A stretch of DNA of 64,000 bases from Flavobacterium sp. ALJ2 (lineage in GTDB: Bacteria > Bacteroidota > Bacteroidia > Flavobacteriales > Flavobacteriaceae): positions 62,001-126,000 of the forward strand of contig NZ_JADNRC010000012.1 in assembly GCF_015594725.1 (NCBI RefSeq), given 5' to 3'. Below the pieces are notes generated by a model, which was not told the origin of the DNA, ran no database searches, and saw only the letters and a list, made by a program, of their open reading frames with translations. A program made the position numbers and the translations under genes. Positions 7,917-14,605 of the stretch are shown piece after piece. Each line of letters starts with the position of its first letter. Position 1 is the first letter of the stretch.

Positions 7917-9638
7917 TTATATTTCAGCACCTAATTCTTTAATAAAATATGCTGGTTTGATACCTGTTTTTTTATAAAAAGCAGTTGAGAAAGATTCTGC
8001 ATTGTTAAAACCAAACTCCAGTGCAAGTGCCTGAATTGTATATTTTCTGAACATCTTATTTTCTTGTAATTGTACAACTGCATACTCAACTCTTAAATCG
8101 TTTATGTATTGGGTAAATGTTTTTCCTTTGTACACATTTACTATTTTAGAAACATATTTAGTATTCGTCTCAAATATCGTTGATAACATTTGTACCGTAA
8201 TATTCGATTCTAGATATCCTTTTCTTTCTTCAAAATCATCGAGCTTTTCTATGATTTGGTTTACCAATTCTTCAGCTATACCAATAGCTTCAATTTTAGT
8301 CGTGGCTATTTGAGTTTTCTTTTCTTTATTTTCTTCAACTCCAGTACCTTCTTTTTCTGCCGTATCGTTTATTATTTTTTCAAAACGTGAACGGTATTTT
8401 TTTTTAAGCTGGTACTGATACATTCCAAAACTTCCCGCACCAATAGTTATTAAAAATAACACTCCCAACCCCCAATAGGTTACTATTTTATCATTATTTA
8501 AAGACGCAATAAGTTTTTCTTTATCGGAGATTAATCGAGGAGTGTCATATTCCTTATGTACCAACTTATTAAGTTCTCTATAATTTTTCTGTAGAGTACT
8601 ATCTATCGTCATATATGTAGTGATGTACTTCAATTGATTTTCTTTATCTCCTAAGTTTTTATAATAGGTAATCAAATACGGGTACCCATCTATAAATTCT
8701 GTGGTTATTTCTTTTGTTACTTTATAGATAGAATCTACTTTGATGAAATTTTTAGCAGCAATTTCTTTTTTACCCAAACCATCAAAGGCTTTCCCTAAAA
8801 AAAAATAAGCAGCTAATACATTGCCAACATTATTATATTCAATCATTTTGGGCAATGCTTTATTAATACTATCTAAACCTACTTTATAATTCTTTCCTTC
8901 TATTTGGTTTGCTCCCTCATTTAAAACAAATAAAAATTGATATTCTTCATTTTTTGTTATTTGAGACTCTCTGAACCCCAATTTATTATAGAAAGTAGTT
9001 GAATCCCTATTTTTTAACGATTTATAGCAATCTGCTAACCCAAAAATAACACTTTGATAATCCCTAGAAAGCTTCGGATTTCTTAAATCTTTACTTTTAT
9101 AATACCGATAACATTCTTTATAAATATCTAATGCTTCATTAAAATCTCCCAAATCTTCTGATTTAGTTGTGCCAATATATTCCCTCACTATATAATAGTA
9201 ATCGATATTAGTTTTACGTGCTATTTTTTCCGCCAAATTGTAATTAATCAAAGCTTCTTTAAACTTAAATTGTTTTTTAAGTAAATCCGCTTTTTCGCAA
9301 TAAGCCGCAGCAGGAAAAAATTTATGACCCGTATTTTGTGAATATTTAATTACACTATCCAGATACATAATGGCTTTATTAGTATCTGTTTTATAGTACA
9401 AAAGTGCAAATTGGTAATTTGCCTTGGCTTTTTGGATAGAAATATTCTCTCTATTAGCCTTCGCCAAATAAGCTTGCGCACATTCCTTTTGTACTTTTTT
9501 ATCTTTTTCGTTGGCAAAATATAACTGATGTAATTCATCATACGAAAGTTTTGTATAGTCCTTTTTTTGAGTTTGCCCCAGTACAATTATTGGCAGTAAA
9601 AACAATAAAACCATTCTTTTTTTAACAAAGCACTTCAT
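7917..9638 (-). CDS. Membrane-anchored TPR-AraC family transcriptional regulator
   Basis: 573-residue one-protein sensor-regulator. An N-terminal signal sequence (residues 1-21) is followed by about 330 residues of TPR-like helical repeats predicted to be periplasmic. A single membrane segment ('VTYWGLGVLFLITIGAG', about 390-410) leads to a cytoplasmic linker and a C-terminal AraC HTH domain (about 460-573, with 'YTIQALALEFGFNNAESFSTAFYKKTGIKP'-type helices). This architecture is common in Flavobacteriaceae. It lies exactly between the lanthipeptide operon and the double-glycine peptide region, and palindromes of one type flank it on both sides (7854 and 9775). I infer it is the best local candidate for the shared regulator; nothing proves the binding. 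Confidence 0.88.
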   Translation of the reverse strand: MKCFVKKRMVLLFLLPIIVLGQTQKKDYTKLSYDELHQLYFANEKDKKVQKECAQAYLAKANRENISIQKAKANYQFALLYYKTDTNKAIMYLDSVIKYSQNTGHKFFPAAAYCEKADLLKKQFKFKEALINYNLAEKIARKTNIDYYYIVREYIGTTKSEDLGDFNEALDIYKECYRYYKSKDLRNPKLSRDYQSVIFGLADCYKSLKNRDSTTFYNKLGFRESQITKNEEYQFLFVLNEGANQIEGKNYKVGLDSINKALPKMIEYNNVGNVLAAYFFLGKAFDGLGKKEIAAKNFIKVDSIYKVTKEITTEFIDGYPYLITYYKNLGDKENQLKYITTYMTIDSTLQKNYRELNKLVHKEYDTPRLISDKEKLIASLNNDKIVTYWGLGVLFLITIGAGSFGMYQYQLKKKYRSRFEKIINDTAEKEGTGVEENKEKKTQIATTKIEAIGIAEELVNQIIEKLDDFEERKGYLESNITVQMLSTIFETNTKYVSKIVNVYKGKTFTQYINDLRVEYAVVQLQENKMFRKYTIQALALEFGFNNAESFSTAFYKKTGIKPAYFIKELGAEI

Positions 9639-9774
9639 TACTATTTCGTTTTCTTACAAAGAAACAATAAACTTGTACGATATAGCTAATAAAAACTAAA
9701 TTTAACGCATCTAACTCAACGTGCTTACTACCAGGTGCTTACACTTGTTTTTAGCCCGAAATTCCCGAAAACAA

Positions 9775-9838
9775 TATCGGGATTCGGGAATCCCGATAAC
9801 GACCATTTGCTTTCAATACGTTGTTTGCCATAGTTTTG
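9775..9838 (+). promoter_or_regulatory. Operator-promoter cassette, copy 1 (peptide pair 1)
   Basis: A perfect palindrome with 11-bp arms (TATCGGGATTC at 9775-9785 and its complement at 9788-9798, spacer GG) is followed 7 bp later by TTTG (9806-9809), then 21 bp, then TAGTTTTG (9831-9838). The last two match Bacteroidota -33 and -7 boxes. Copies 2 and 3 have the same order and identical spacings. The palindrome abuts the -33 box, as expected for an activator site. The rest of the stretch 9639-9774 holds nothing I can name beyond the divergent regulator's upstream region. The palindrome might instead be a dispersed Flavobacterium repeat, but the conserved promoter geometry argues against that. 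Confidence 0.65.
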
Positions 9839-10122
9839 ACAAAAGAAAATGAGATTGTTTTTTTTAGTAAGACGTTGCTTGAAATACTCTCTTTTTCTAA
9901 AATTACAATTTTGGCCAATTGTGAGGGAATAATACAGCTGTTATGTAACCCTATAAAAAAATAGAGCACAGGATTTTGATAAAGCTAATTTGTAATCCTC
10001 AAAAAAACAAAGCAAACGGAATTTACAGCTGCCGGAATAAAGAATGTAAAAAATCATAACAAATTTCTCGAGATACATTTGTTACAAACAAAAAATGTTT
10101 AATTTTAAAAAACTTGAAAATT
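9839..10122 (+). promoter_or_regulatory. Long conserved 5' leader of peptide pair 1
   Basis: About 284 bp between the -7 box and the peptide ATG, with no convincing ORF. Most of it is repeated at 11878-12110: 'AAAAGAAAATGAGATTG', 'AGTAAGACGTT', 'GGCCAATTGTGAGG', 'AATACAGCTGTTATGTAACC' and 'AACAAATTTCTCGAGA' recur in order. Copy 1 carries an extra segment near 9971-10020 with AGGATT...AATCCT arms, absent from copy 2. Conservation of a long leader suggests an RNA control element or simply a recent duplication. A second -7-like TACATTTG occurs at about 10073-10080. Confidence 0.5.
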
Positions 10123-10275
10123 ATGAATTTAGATAATTTAAATTTAGTAGAGCTTAATGCTCAAGAAGTACAAGAAGTTGAAGGGGGTAATTGGATTGAG
10201 TTTTTATACGAACTAGCTGATCATTGGGGAGATGTAAAAAAAGGCTTTAAAGAAGGTTACAATAAACAGTGGTAA
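10123..10275 (+). CDS. Double-glycine leader peptide A (bacteriocin-like), 50 residues
   Basis: Leader 'MNLDNLNLVELNAQEVQEVEGG' type (22 residues, split here for reading: MNLDNLNLVELNAQ then EVQEVEGG), with hydrophobic positions at the -4, -7 and -12 sites before Gly-Gly as required for C39 peptidases. The 28-residue core starts NWIEFLYELADHWG, is amphipathic and charged, contains a GxxxG (GFKEG) and ends in YNKQW. There is no Cys, so it is an unmodified type. The leader is nearly identical to peptide C (12111), and the cores share a W-x-x-x-V-x-x-x-F-x-x-x-Y spacing. The gene for peptide B follows 38 bp later, suggesting a two-peptide bacteriocin. Signalling or autoinducer peptide is the alternative. 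Confidence 0.8.
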   Translation: MNLDNLNLVELNAQEVQEVEGGNWIEFLYELADHWGDVKKGFKEGYNKQW

Positions 10276-10313
10276 CTTTCAAATATTTAAAAAATAACTT
10301 AAAAAAATAAAAA

Positions 10314-10484
10314 ATGGATTTAGAAAATTTAAATTTAACAGAACTTACTGTTTTAGAGAATCAAGAAATACTAGGAGGTAGCAATTTATGGGAAGATGTC
10401 GCTTATGTCATAGGTGTTGTTGCTAGAGGATTAGAATCTTTTGGAAACGGAGGTGTCTCTGGATCTGCTAATCGTTTTGCATAA
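10314..10484 (+). CDS. Double-glycine leader peptide B, 56 residues
   Basis: Leader MDLENLNLTELTVLENQEIL-GG (22 residues) has the same plan as peptide A but a different sequence. The 34-residue core begins SNLWEDVAYVIGVVARGL, has a hydrophobic helix followed by a Gly/Ser-rich tail (GNGGVSGSANRFA), contains a GxxxG (GGVSG) and no Cys. It resembles peptide D more than peptide A, so pairs A/B and C/D look like duplicates of one two-peptide unit. The perfect palindrome 30 bp downstream ends the transcript before the CPBP gene. The likely exporter is the C39 ABC protein at 15879. Confidence 0.8.
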   Translation: MDLENLNLTELTVLENQEILGGSNLWEDVAYVIGVVARGLESFGNGGVSGSANRFA

Positions 10485-10514
10485 ATAATTAATAAATTTC
10501 TTGATTATTACACT

Positions 10515-10546
10515 AAAGCTGATTGTTACATGTAACAATCAGCTTT
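10515..10546 (+). terminator. Perfect 32-bp palindrome after peptide pair 1
   Basis: AAAGCTGATTGTTACA is followed immediately by its exact complement, a 16-bp stem with essentially no spacer, then a short T-containing stretch. It separates the peptide genes from the CPBP protease gene, so protease expression could come from readthrough. It also shows that the long ORF start at 10523 for the next gene is wrong. Confidence 0.65.
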
Positions 10547-10561
10547 CTTAAAAGGAAAATA

Positions 10562-11050
10562 ATGAATGCATATAATGATTTTTGTTTAAAAATAAGTAGT
10601 AATCAAATAAAGAAATGGAATCTTATTTTATTTGCTGTCGTTTTTAATTTACTGCTATCACTCCTTTTCTCTTTTATTTCACATTCTGTTTTAAACAAAA
10701 CTATTTCAGAAGGTTTTAAAAATAATTTGGGTTCCTCCTTAAGAGAACAAGCAATTTGGATTATCATTGTAGGTCCATTTTTTGAAACATTATTGTATCA
10801 ATATGCAATCATTGAAACTGCCAACAAAAAACTTACACCATTTATAAGTTGTATAATTTCGGCTTTCCTATTCGGTTTATCTCATACATACAATGTTTTA
10901 TATTTTGTTTTTGCATTTATAACTGGATTTATTTTCTCAACAATATATTATATTGGGAGTATTACGAAAAGAGGAATTTTTTATACTTTTTTGGCTCATT
11001 CTATTTATAATGGTATTGCATTTATATTAAATGCTGTGTTCAACTCATAA
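10562..11050 (+). CDS. CPBP family intramembrane metalloprotease 1
   Basis: 162-residue membrane protein of the CPBP/Abi (CAAX-like) family. Motifs: 'GPFFETLLYQ' (position of EExxxR), 'FGLSHTYN' (FxxxH) and 'LAHSIYN' (HxxxN/B). The first motif has only one Glu, and Gln replaces Arg, as in the two paralogues at 13223 and 13813. I start at MNAYNDF because an earlier ATG (10523) lies inside the terminator palindrome. Family members next to bacteriocin genes often give self-immunity or process peptides. Here it follows peptide pair 1, so immunity to that pair is the first guess. Confidence 0.85.
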   Translation: MNAYNDFCLKISSNQIKKWNLILFAVVFNLLLSLLFSFISHSVLNKTISEGFKNNLGSSLREQAIWIIIVGPFFETLLYQYAIIETANKKLTPFISCIISAFLFGLSHTYNVLYFVFAFITGFIFSTIYYIGSITKRGIFYTFLAHSIYNGIAFILNAVFNS

Positions 11051-11144
11051 GTGCAACAAACTTATTAGAATTTAAAAAAGAAACTTTTGAATAGCTGTTT
11101 TTCAATATATTTCAGGTTTTATCTGAAAATCAAATTATTATCAA

Positions 11145-11221
11145 ATGAAAACTAGAAAAATTATTATATCTTATTATATGCAATAGCAATTTTTATATTA
11201 GAAAAAGTAGTGTTTTTTTAG
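11145..11221 (+). pseudogene. Frameshifted small single-TM ORF
   Basis: An ATG reading MKTRKIII stops after 13 codons, but adding one base near 11170 gives MKTRKIII-x-LLYAIAIFILEKVVFF and a TAG at 11219-11221. That has the same plan as the intact 29-residue peptide at 12503 (basic N-terminus, one membrane segment, short aromatic end). It occupies the equivalent place after peptide pair 1. The rest of the 11051-11377 gap shows nothing else I can support. Short length makes this tentative. Confidence 0.35.
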
Positions 11222-11377
11222 TAAAGCTTTGGCTCGTTCAAATAATATCGAGGGGATATTAACTATCTCTTCTACAATAAATTTATTATTTATATTGAAA
11301 TATAATACAGTTTTGAAGACCTAAAAATAAATTCATTTTAACCAATACAACAAATATCTTAATTATAAAAACACATA

Positions 11378-11767
11378 ATGCAAACGAATAAAGACTTAAT
11401 TCTCAGAAACATTAAGAAATTTTCAGACTTTTTAATGGCATTGACGAAGCAAAAGCCATCAGAAATAGACAATATTGTTGACTATATAAATGAATTCAAC
11501 TTAAAAACTTTTAATCATTCTACACAGTCCCTTTTAGAAAAAGAATCTTCTGAAATATTAGAAATAATTGGAAGTACAAATTTGGATAATATTAAAGATT
11601 TTGCAGATTTATTGTTTTTTAGATTTTCACTCGAGAAAGATACATCAATACGATTACAACAATCTAAAAAAATACTTGAATTATATCAGTTTTATGAAAA
11701 GATGTCTTTAATATATTCATTTGAAATTCAATCAAAAATTAATATATTAAAGAAAGAATCCAATTGA
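11378..11767 (+). CDS. Hypothetical all-helical cytoplasmic protein (129 residues)
   Basis: No signal peptide or membrane segment; predicted to be almost all alpha-helix. The pattern 'LILRNIKKFSDFLMALTKQK' at the N-terminus, a middle 'LLEKESSEILEII', and a TPR-like C-terminal helix pair ('RLQQSKKILELYQFYEKM') vaguely recalls a family of small TPR-ended proteins seen near double-glycine peptide genes in Bacteroidota and Firmicutes (DUF6483-like plan), but I cannot confirm membership. It stands alone between modules 1 and 2 and ends 46 bp before the second operator. A role in immunity or regulation is only suggested by position. Confidence 0.6.
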   Translation: MQTNKDLILRNIKKFSDFLMALTKQKPSEIDNIVDYINEFNLKTFNHSTQSLLEKESSEILEIIGSTNLDNIKDFADLLFFRFSLEKDTSIRLQQSKKILELYQFYEKMSLIYSFEIQSKINILKKESN

Positions 11768-11813
11768 TTACCTCTATTTACAAGTACAATTGTATTATAA
11801 TTCCTGAAAACAA

Positions 11814-11877
11814 TATCGGGATTCCCGAATCTCGATAATGAGCATTTGCTTTCAATACATTGTTTACCTTAGTTTTG
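11814..11877 (+). promoter_or_regulatory. Operator-promoter cassette, copy 2 (peptide pair 2)
   Basis: Palindrome TATCGGGATTC-CC-GAATCTCGATA (11814-11837, one mismatch), 7 bp, TTTG (11845-11848), 21 bp, TAGTTTTG (11870-11877). The spacings are the same as in copy 1. The 40 bp upstream ('CTATTTACAAGTACAATTG' and onward) are shared with copy 3 but not copy 1, so copies 2 and 3 are the more recent pair. Confidence 0.65.
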
Positions 11878-12110
11878 ACAAAAGAAAATGAGATTGTTTT
11901 TTAGTAAGACGTTACTTGAAATGCACTCTTTTTCTAGAATTACAATTTGGCCAATTGTGAGGAAATAATACAGCTGTTATGTAACCCTATAAAAAACAGA
12001 GCATAGAGAATTTATAGCTTCCGGAATAAAGAATATAAAAAATCACAACAAATTTCTCGAGAATGCATTTGTTACAAATACAAAATGTTTAACTTTAAAA
12101 ACAACAAATC
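11878..12110 (+). promoter_or_regulatory. Long conserved 5' leader of peptide pair 2
   Basis: About 233 bp of untranslated sequence homologous to 9839-10122 but lacking that copy's extra AGGATT...AATCCT segment. Conserved blocks in order: AAAAGAAAATGAGATTG, AGTAAGACGTTACTTG, GGCCAATTGTGAGG, AATACAGCTGTTATG, AACAAATTTCTCGAGA, CATTTGTTACAAA. No ORF is evident. It may act as a regulatory RNA leader or be a passenger of the duplication. Confidence 0.5.
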
Positions 12111-12299
12111 ATGAATTTAGATAATTTAAATTTAGTTGAGCTTAATGCTCAGGAAGTGGAAACCGTTGAGGGAGGAAATCCCTATTTAGGTTGGGTTATA
12201 AGTTCTATGGCAGGATCTTTTATGTATAGCATTGTAGAAGATTGGAATGGAAATGTAGCAGCATTTGAAAAAGCATATAGCGAAGGTAGAAACAGATAA
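12111..12299 (+). CDS. Double-glycine leader peptide C, 62 residues
   Basis: The leader begins MNLDNLNLVELNAQEV and ends VEGG; the first 32 nt are identical to those of peptide A. The 40-residue core begins NPYLGWVISSMAGSF, is hydrophobic at first and charged later (VEDWNGNVAAFEKAY), has no Cys, and contains AxxxA/SxxxG-type small-residue spacing. It aligns with peptide A over the W...V...F...Y pattern. Peptide D follows 11 bp later. Export and leader removal by the C39 transporter downstream are inferred. Confidence 0.82.
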   Translation: MNLDNLNLVELNAQEVETVEGGNPYLGWVISSMAGSFMYSIVEDWNGNVAAFEKAYSEGRNR

Positions 12300-12310
12300 A
12301 AAATACAAAA

Positions 12311-12481
12311 ATGAATATATCCGATATAAATGTTATTGAATTAAAAAATGAGGAATTAATTTCAATTTCTGGTGGAGATAAATTAACTAGACGTTTTTTT
12401 TCTTGGTTAGGCGATATGGCAGCAGTAATTGGAAATGCAATGGAATCTGATGCTCAATATGGTGCTCACGGTCACATATAA
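12311..12481 (+). CDS. Double-glycine leader peptide D, 56 residues
   Basis: Leader MNISDINVIELKNEELISIS-GG (22 residues); core of 34 residues beginning DKLTRRFFSWLGDMAAVIGN, with a cationic start (KLTRR), a hydrophobic helix with GxxxA (GDMAA), and a His-containing tail (YGAHGHI). No Cys. It corresponds to peptide B in position and in the hydrophobic-helix-then-polar-tail plan. It is translationally close to peptide C (11 bp) and followed 21 bp later by a tiny membrane peptide gene. Confidence 0.78.
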   Translation: MNISDINVIELKNEELISISGGDKLTRRFFSWLGDMAAVIGNAMESDAQYGAHGHI

Positions 12482-12502
12482 TAAACTAAAGATCCCTTTT
12501 AA

Positions 12503-12592
12503 ATGAAACTAAACACAAAAAAGTTAATTAAAATAACACTTTCTATTCTAGTTGGTATTTTACTTTATAGGATTTTAAATGCTTTATTTTAA
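12503..12592 (+). CDS. 29-residue single-TM peptide
   Basis: Reads MKLNTKKLIK followed by ITLSILVGILLYRILNALF: a cationic N-terminus and one membrane helix. It is the last gene before a good terminator in the peptide C/D transcript, so it is probably co-transcribed with them. Small cationic membrane peptides in such positions can be immunity proteins, but toxins look similar. The frameshifted ORF at 11145 appears to be its counterpart in module 1. Confidence 0.5.
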   Translation: MKLNTKKLIKITLSILVGILLYRILNALF

Positions 12593-12618
12593 ACGTTTAT
12601 AAGAGATTATTGTGTTAT

Positions 12619-12655
12619 AAAAGCAGTGTAAAAAAACTTTACACTGCTTTTTATT
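12619..12655 (+). terminator. Rho-independent terminator after peptide pair 2
   Basis: Stem AAAGCAGTGTAAA / TTTACACTGCTTT with a short A/C-rich loop, followed by TTATTAT. It ends the unit of peptides C and D and the 29-residue membrane peptide. Confidence 0.8.
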
Positions 12656-12753
12656 ATAATGAAATAATATATTCTTAAAGGTCTATTGGTTTCGTTGCCA
12701 CAGCTATACTTTATAAGTAAAACTAACTTTTCTAAAGCTTTAAATTAATTATA

Positions 12754-12963
12754 ATGAAATTTTCAAAAAACTTTTATCTTGTTATAGGTGTGCTATTCAC
12801 AATAGACTTCTTTTATTCATTATTTGATACACGTCACTCGCATGAATTATTCTTTTGGGATGTTGATCTATGGGTTTATAGAGGCTACCGATTGTTAATT
12901 GCGCTTGTATTTATCAAATTGTATTTTGATAAAAAAAAGAACGAAAAAAATCAACTTATTTAA
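12754..12963 (+). CDS. Small two-TM membrane protein (69 residues)
   Basis: Unrecognised. Two hydrophobic segments ('FYLVIGVLFTIDFFYSLF' and 'YRLLIALVFIKLYF') with a polar, aromatic loop (DTRHSHELFFWDVD) and a charged C-terminus (DKKKNEKNQ). It is followed 19 bp later by another small membrane protein of the same type and then by a CPBP protease. Size and context are those of bacteriocin immunity proteins, which is inference from position only. Confidence 0.6.
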   Translation: MKFSKNFYLVIGVLFTIDFFYSLFDTRHSHELFFWDVDLWVYRGYRLLIALVFIKLYFDKKKNEKNQLI

Positions 12964-12982
12964 ACCCTTAATATTACATAAA

Positions 12983-13159
12983 ATGAAAAAAATTAGAATC
13001 GCACTTTACGTAATTACTATTCTCTATGGATTATCAATTGTATTTTTTCATATAGACTTTATATACAAAAAACCTATTCTTTACTTTCTTATAGTTGCCC
13101 TACTTATCTTTGATTTAATTATTCCTTTTTTTAGAAAGAAATCTAATCCTACGAAATAA
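12983..13159 (+). CDS. Small two-TM membrane protein (58 residues)
   Basis: Begins MKKIRIALYVITILYGLSIV and has a second hydrophobic segment (PILYFLIVALLIFDLIIPFF), ending in a basic tail (RKKSNPTK). I chose this ATG (19 bp after the previous gene) over one 84 bp upstream, which would overlap that gene out of frame. No family recognised; possible immunity protein by context with 12754-12963. Confidence 0.6.
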   Translation: MKKIRIALYVITILYGLSIVFFHIDFIYKKPILYFLIVALLIFDLIIPFFRKKSNPTK

Positions 13160-13222
13160 TTTCGTGGAATATATAACATCTAACGAAAAAATTAGTAATT
13201 CTTTCTGTTTTTTGAAAAAGCA

Positions 13223-13705
13223 ATGAATAAAAGTATGAAATTTTCAATCAAGCTAGTACTACAATCTATTCTTTTAGGATTATCCCTTTGTTTATTGTCT
13301 ATTGTATCTAGTTATTTAGTGAATGCATTTACAGGAATAAGTTTAGGCAAACAAAACACCAATTCTGTTAATATCGATTTTAAATCTTATTTTTTTGTTG
13401 CATTTATTATACCTCTTTTTGAGACATTCATTTTTCAATGGTTGATTATATATCAAATCTATGAAAGTTACAAAAGAAAATATAAAAAGCAATTAGCAAT
13501 ACTATTATCCTCCCTATTGTTTGGGTTGTCGCATTCTTATAGTTATCATTATTTTATTTTCACAACAATTGCAGGGATTTTTCTCGCAACAAGTTTTTGT
13601 TACTTTAAAGAAAGAACAAATTGGTTATCTGCTTTTTTGTACGTAACACTAATTCACTCCGTATCCAATTCTTTGATTTTTATTATAAAGACACTCAATA
13701 CGTAA
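13223..13705 (+). CDS. CPBP family intramembrane metalloprotease 2
   Basis: 160 residues, about five membrane segments. Motifs: 'IPLFETFIFQW' (motif 1, single Glu, Gln for Arg), 'LFGLSHSYSYHYF' (motif 2) and 'TLIHSVSNS' (motif 3, HxxxN). It is closest to CPBP 1 in the 'SSLLFGLSHSY' block. It lies downstream of peptide pair 2 and two small membrane proteins and 8 bp upstream of a decayed hlyD fragment. Likely self-protection or peptide processing, inferred from family and position. Confidence 0.85.
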   Translation: MNKSMKFSIKLVLQSILLGLSLCLLSIVSSYLVNAFTGISLGKQNTNSVNIDFKSYFFVAFIIPLFETFIFQWLIIYQIYESYKRKYKKQLAILLSSLLFGLSHSYSYHYFIFTTIAGIFLATSFCYFKERTNWLSAFLYVTLIHSVSNSLIFIIKTLNT

Positions 13706-13712
13706 TTATTCT

Positions 13713-13785
13713 ATGACCTTCAGTTCTGACCCCAATAAATACTCCAGAAAACCGTATTAGTAAAAACAAAACTAATAATAGTTCT
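13713..13785 (+). pseudogene. Decayed copy of the hlyD 5' end
   Basis: About 70 bp align with the first 70 bp of the HlyD gene at 14606: ATGA-C-CTTCAGTTC matches ATGA-A-CTTCAGTTC, and the shared run AAAAACAAAAC comes later. One extra C (CCCC versus CC) shifts the frame, so it reads MTFSSDPNKYSRKPY then TAG, against MNFSSDPINTLENLI in the intact gene. It is a remnant of a duplication of the adaptor gene; CPBP 3 starts just after it. No function expected. Confidence 0.7.
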
Positions 13786-13812
13786 GTTTTCTTAATTTTG
13801 TAATTACGAAGT

Positions 13813-14268
13813 ATGAAAAATAAAAGTATTTACTCTAAACTAATTACGTTTTTTAGTTATTTAATTGTTGCCATTTTAAATGGCTATTTCTTCAATTGGA
13901 TTAATGATACCTATTTTAATTATTCTAATAAATCTGAAAATGGATTAAAAGACTTTTCAGGTTTAGTGAAATTTGTTATTGTTGTAATTTTAGCACCTAT
14001 TCTTGAAACCTTAATTTTTCAATTTGCACCAAACGAAATATTAGAAAAATTAAAAGTTAGAAGTTATTTTTTAAAAATAACAATCCCTAGTTTATTATTT
14101 TCATTAACACACCTCTACCACCCCATTTATATTGTAATGACTTTTATTGCAGGCATTCTACTAAACAAATATTATATAGATAGAAAAAATGAAACACGAC
14201 TTTTTTTTATTCTAACTGTCTTATTGCATTCAGCTTATAACTTATATGGTTATTTATTCGTAGTTTAA
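13813..14268 (+). CDS. CPBP family intramembrane metalloprotease 3
   Basis: 151 residues, the most divergent of the three. Motifs: 'LAPILETLIFQF' (single Glu, Gln for Arg), 'LLFSLTHLYHPIY' (His motif) and 'VLLHSAYNLYG' (HxxxN). It sits between the hlyD remnant and the third operator, so it was probably inserted or kept during the duplication that broke the first hlyD. The same variant motif 1 in all three suggests one family lineage with a specific local role rather than independent acquisition. Confidence 0.83.
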   Translation: MKNKSIYSKLITFFSYLIVAILNGYFFNWINDTYFNYSNKSENGLKDFSGLVKFVIVVILAPILETLIFQFAPNEILEKLKVRSYFLKITIPSLLFSLTHLYHPIYIVMTFIAGILLNKYYIDRKNETRLFFILTVLLHSAYNLYGYLFVV

Positions 14269-14488
14269 TCCTCTTCCTCTTTTATTTACAACTTTCAATT
14301 AAAGATATCCTCAATCTTTTCATGTTTTTGAAGTAAAACTAAACTGGTATCGCGTTTTTCTTAAGGCAATATCCCAATACTCTTATCTGTTTTTAAAACC
14401 TATTAGGGGTAAGCTATTATAACTCTATGCCTTAATTGATATACAGCACTATTTACAAGTACAATTGTATTATAATTCCTGAAAATAG

Positions 14489-14552
14489 TATCGGGATTCC
14501 CGAATCTCGATAACGATTATTTGCTTTCAATACATGGTTTGACATAGTTTTG
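14489..14552 (+). promoter_or_regulatory. Operator-promoter cassette, copy 3 (exporter operon)
   Basis: Palindrome TATCGGGATTC-CC-GAATCTCGATA (14489-14512), 7 bp, TTTG (14520-14523), 21 bp, TAGTTTTG (14545-14552), then only 53 bp to the hlyD ATG. The long leader present in copies 1 and 2 is missing. This puts peptide genes and their exporter under one control type. The remaining part of the gap, 14269-14450, shows nothing recognisable. Confidence 0.65.
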
Positions 14553-14605
14553 ACAAAAGAAAACAAGACTATTTTTTAAATAAAACCAACTAATAAATTT
14601 AAATC

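Noticed and set aside
9751..9969. 72-codon ORF on the minus strand across the first operator
   Set aside because: It spans the palindrome and promoter repeated at 11814; the homologous copy does not keep the frame, so it is a chance ORF.
10523..10561. Earlier ATG for CPBP 1
   Set aside because: It lies inside the 32-bp palindrome at 10515-10546; the ATG at 10562 gives a normal N-terminus.
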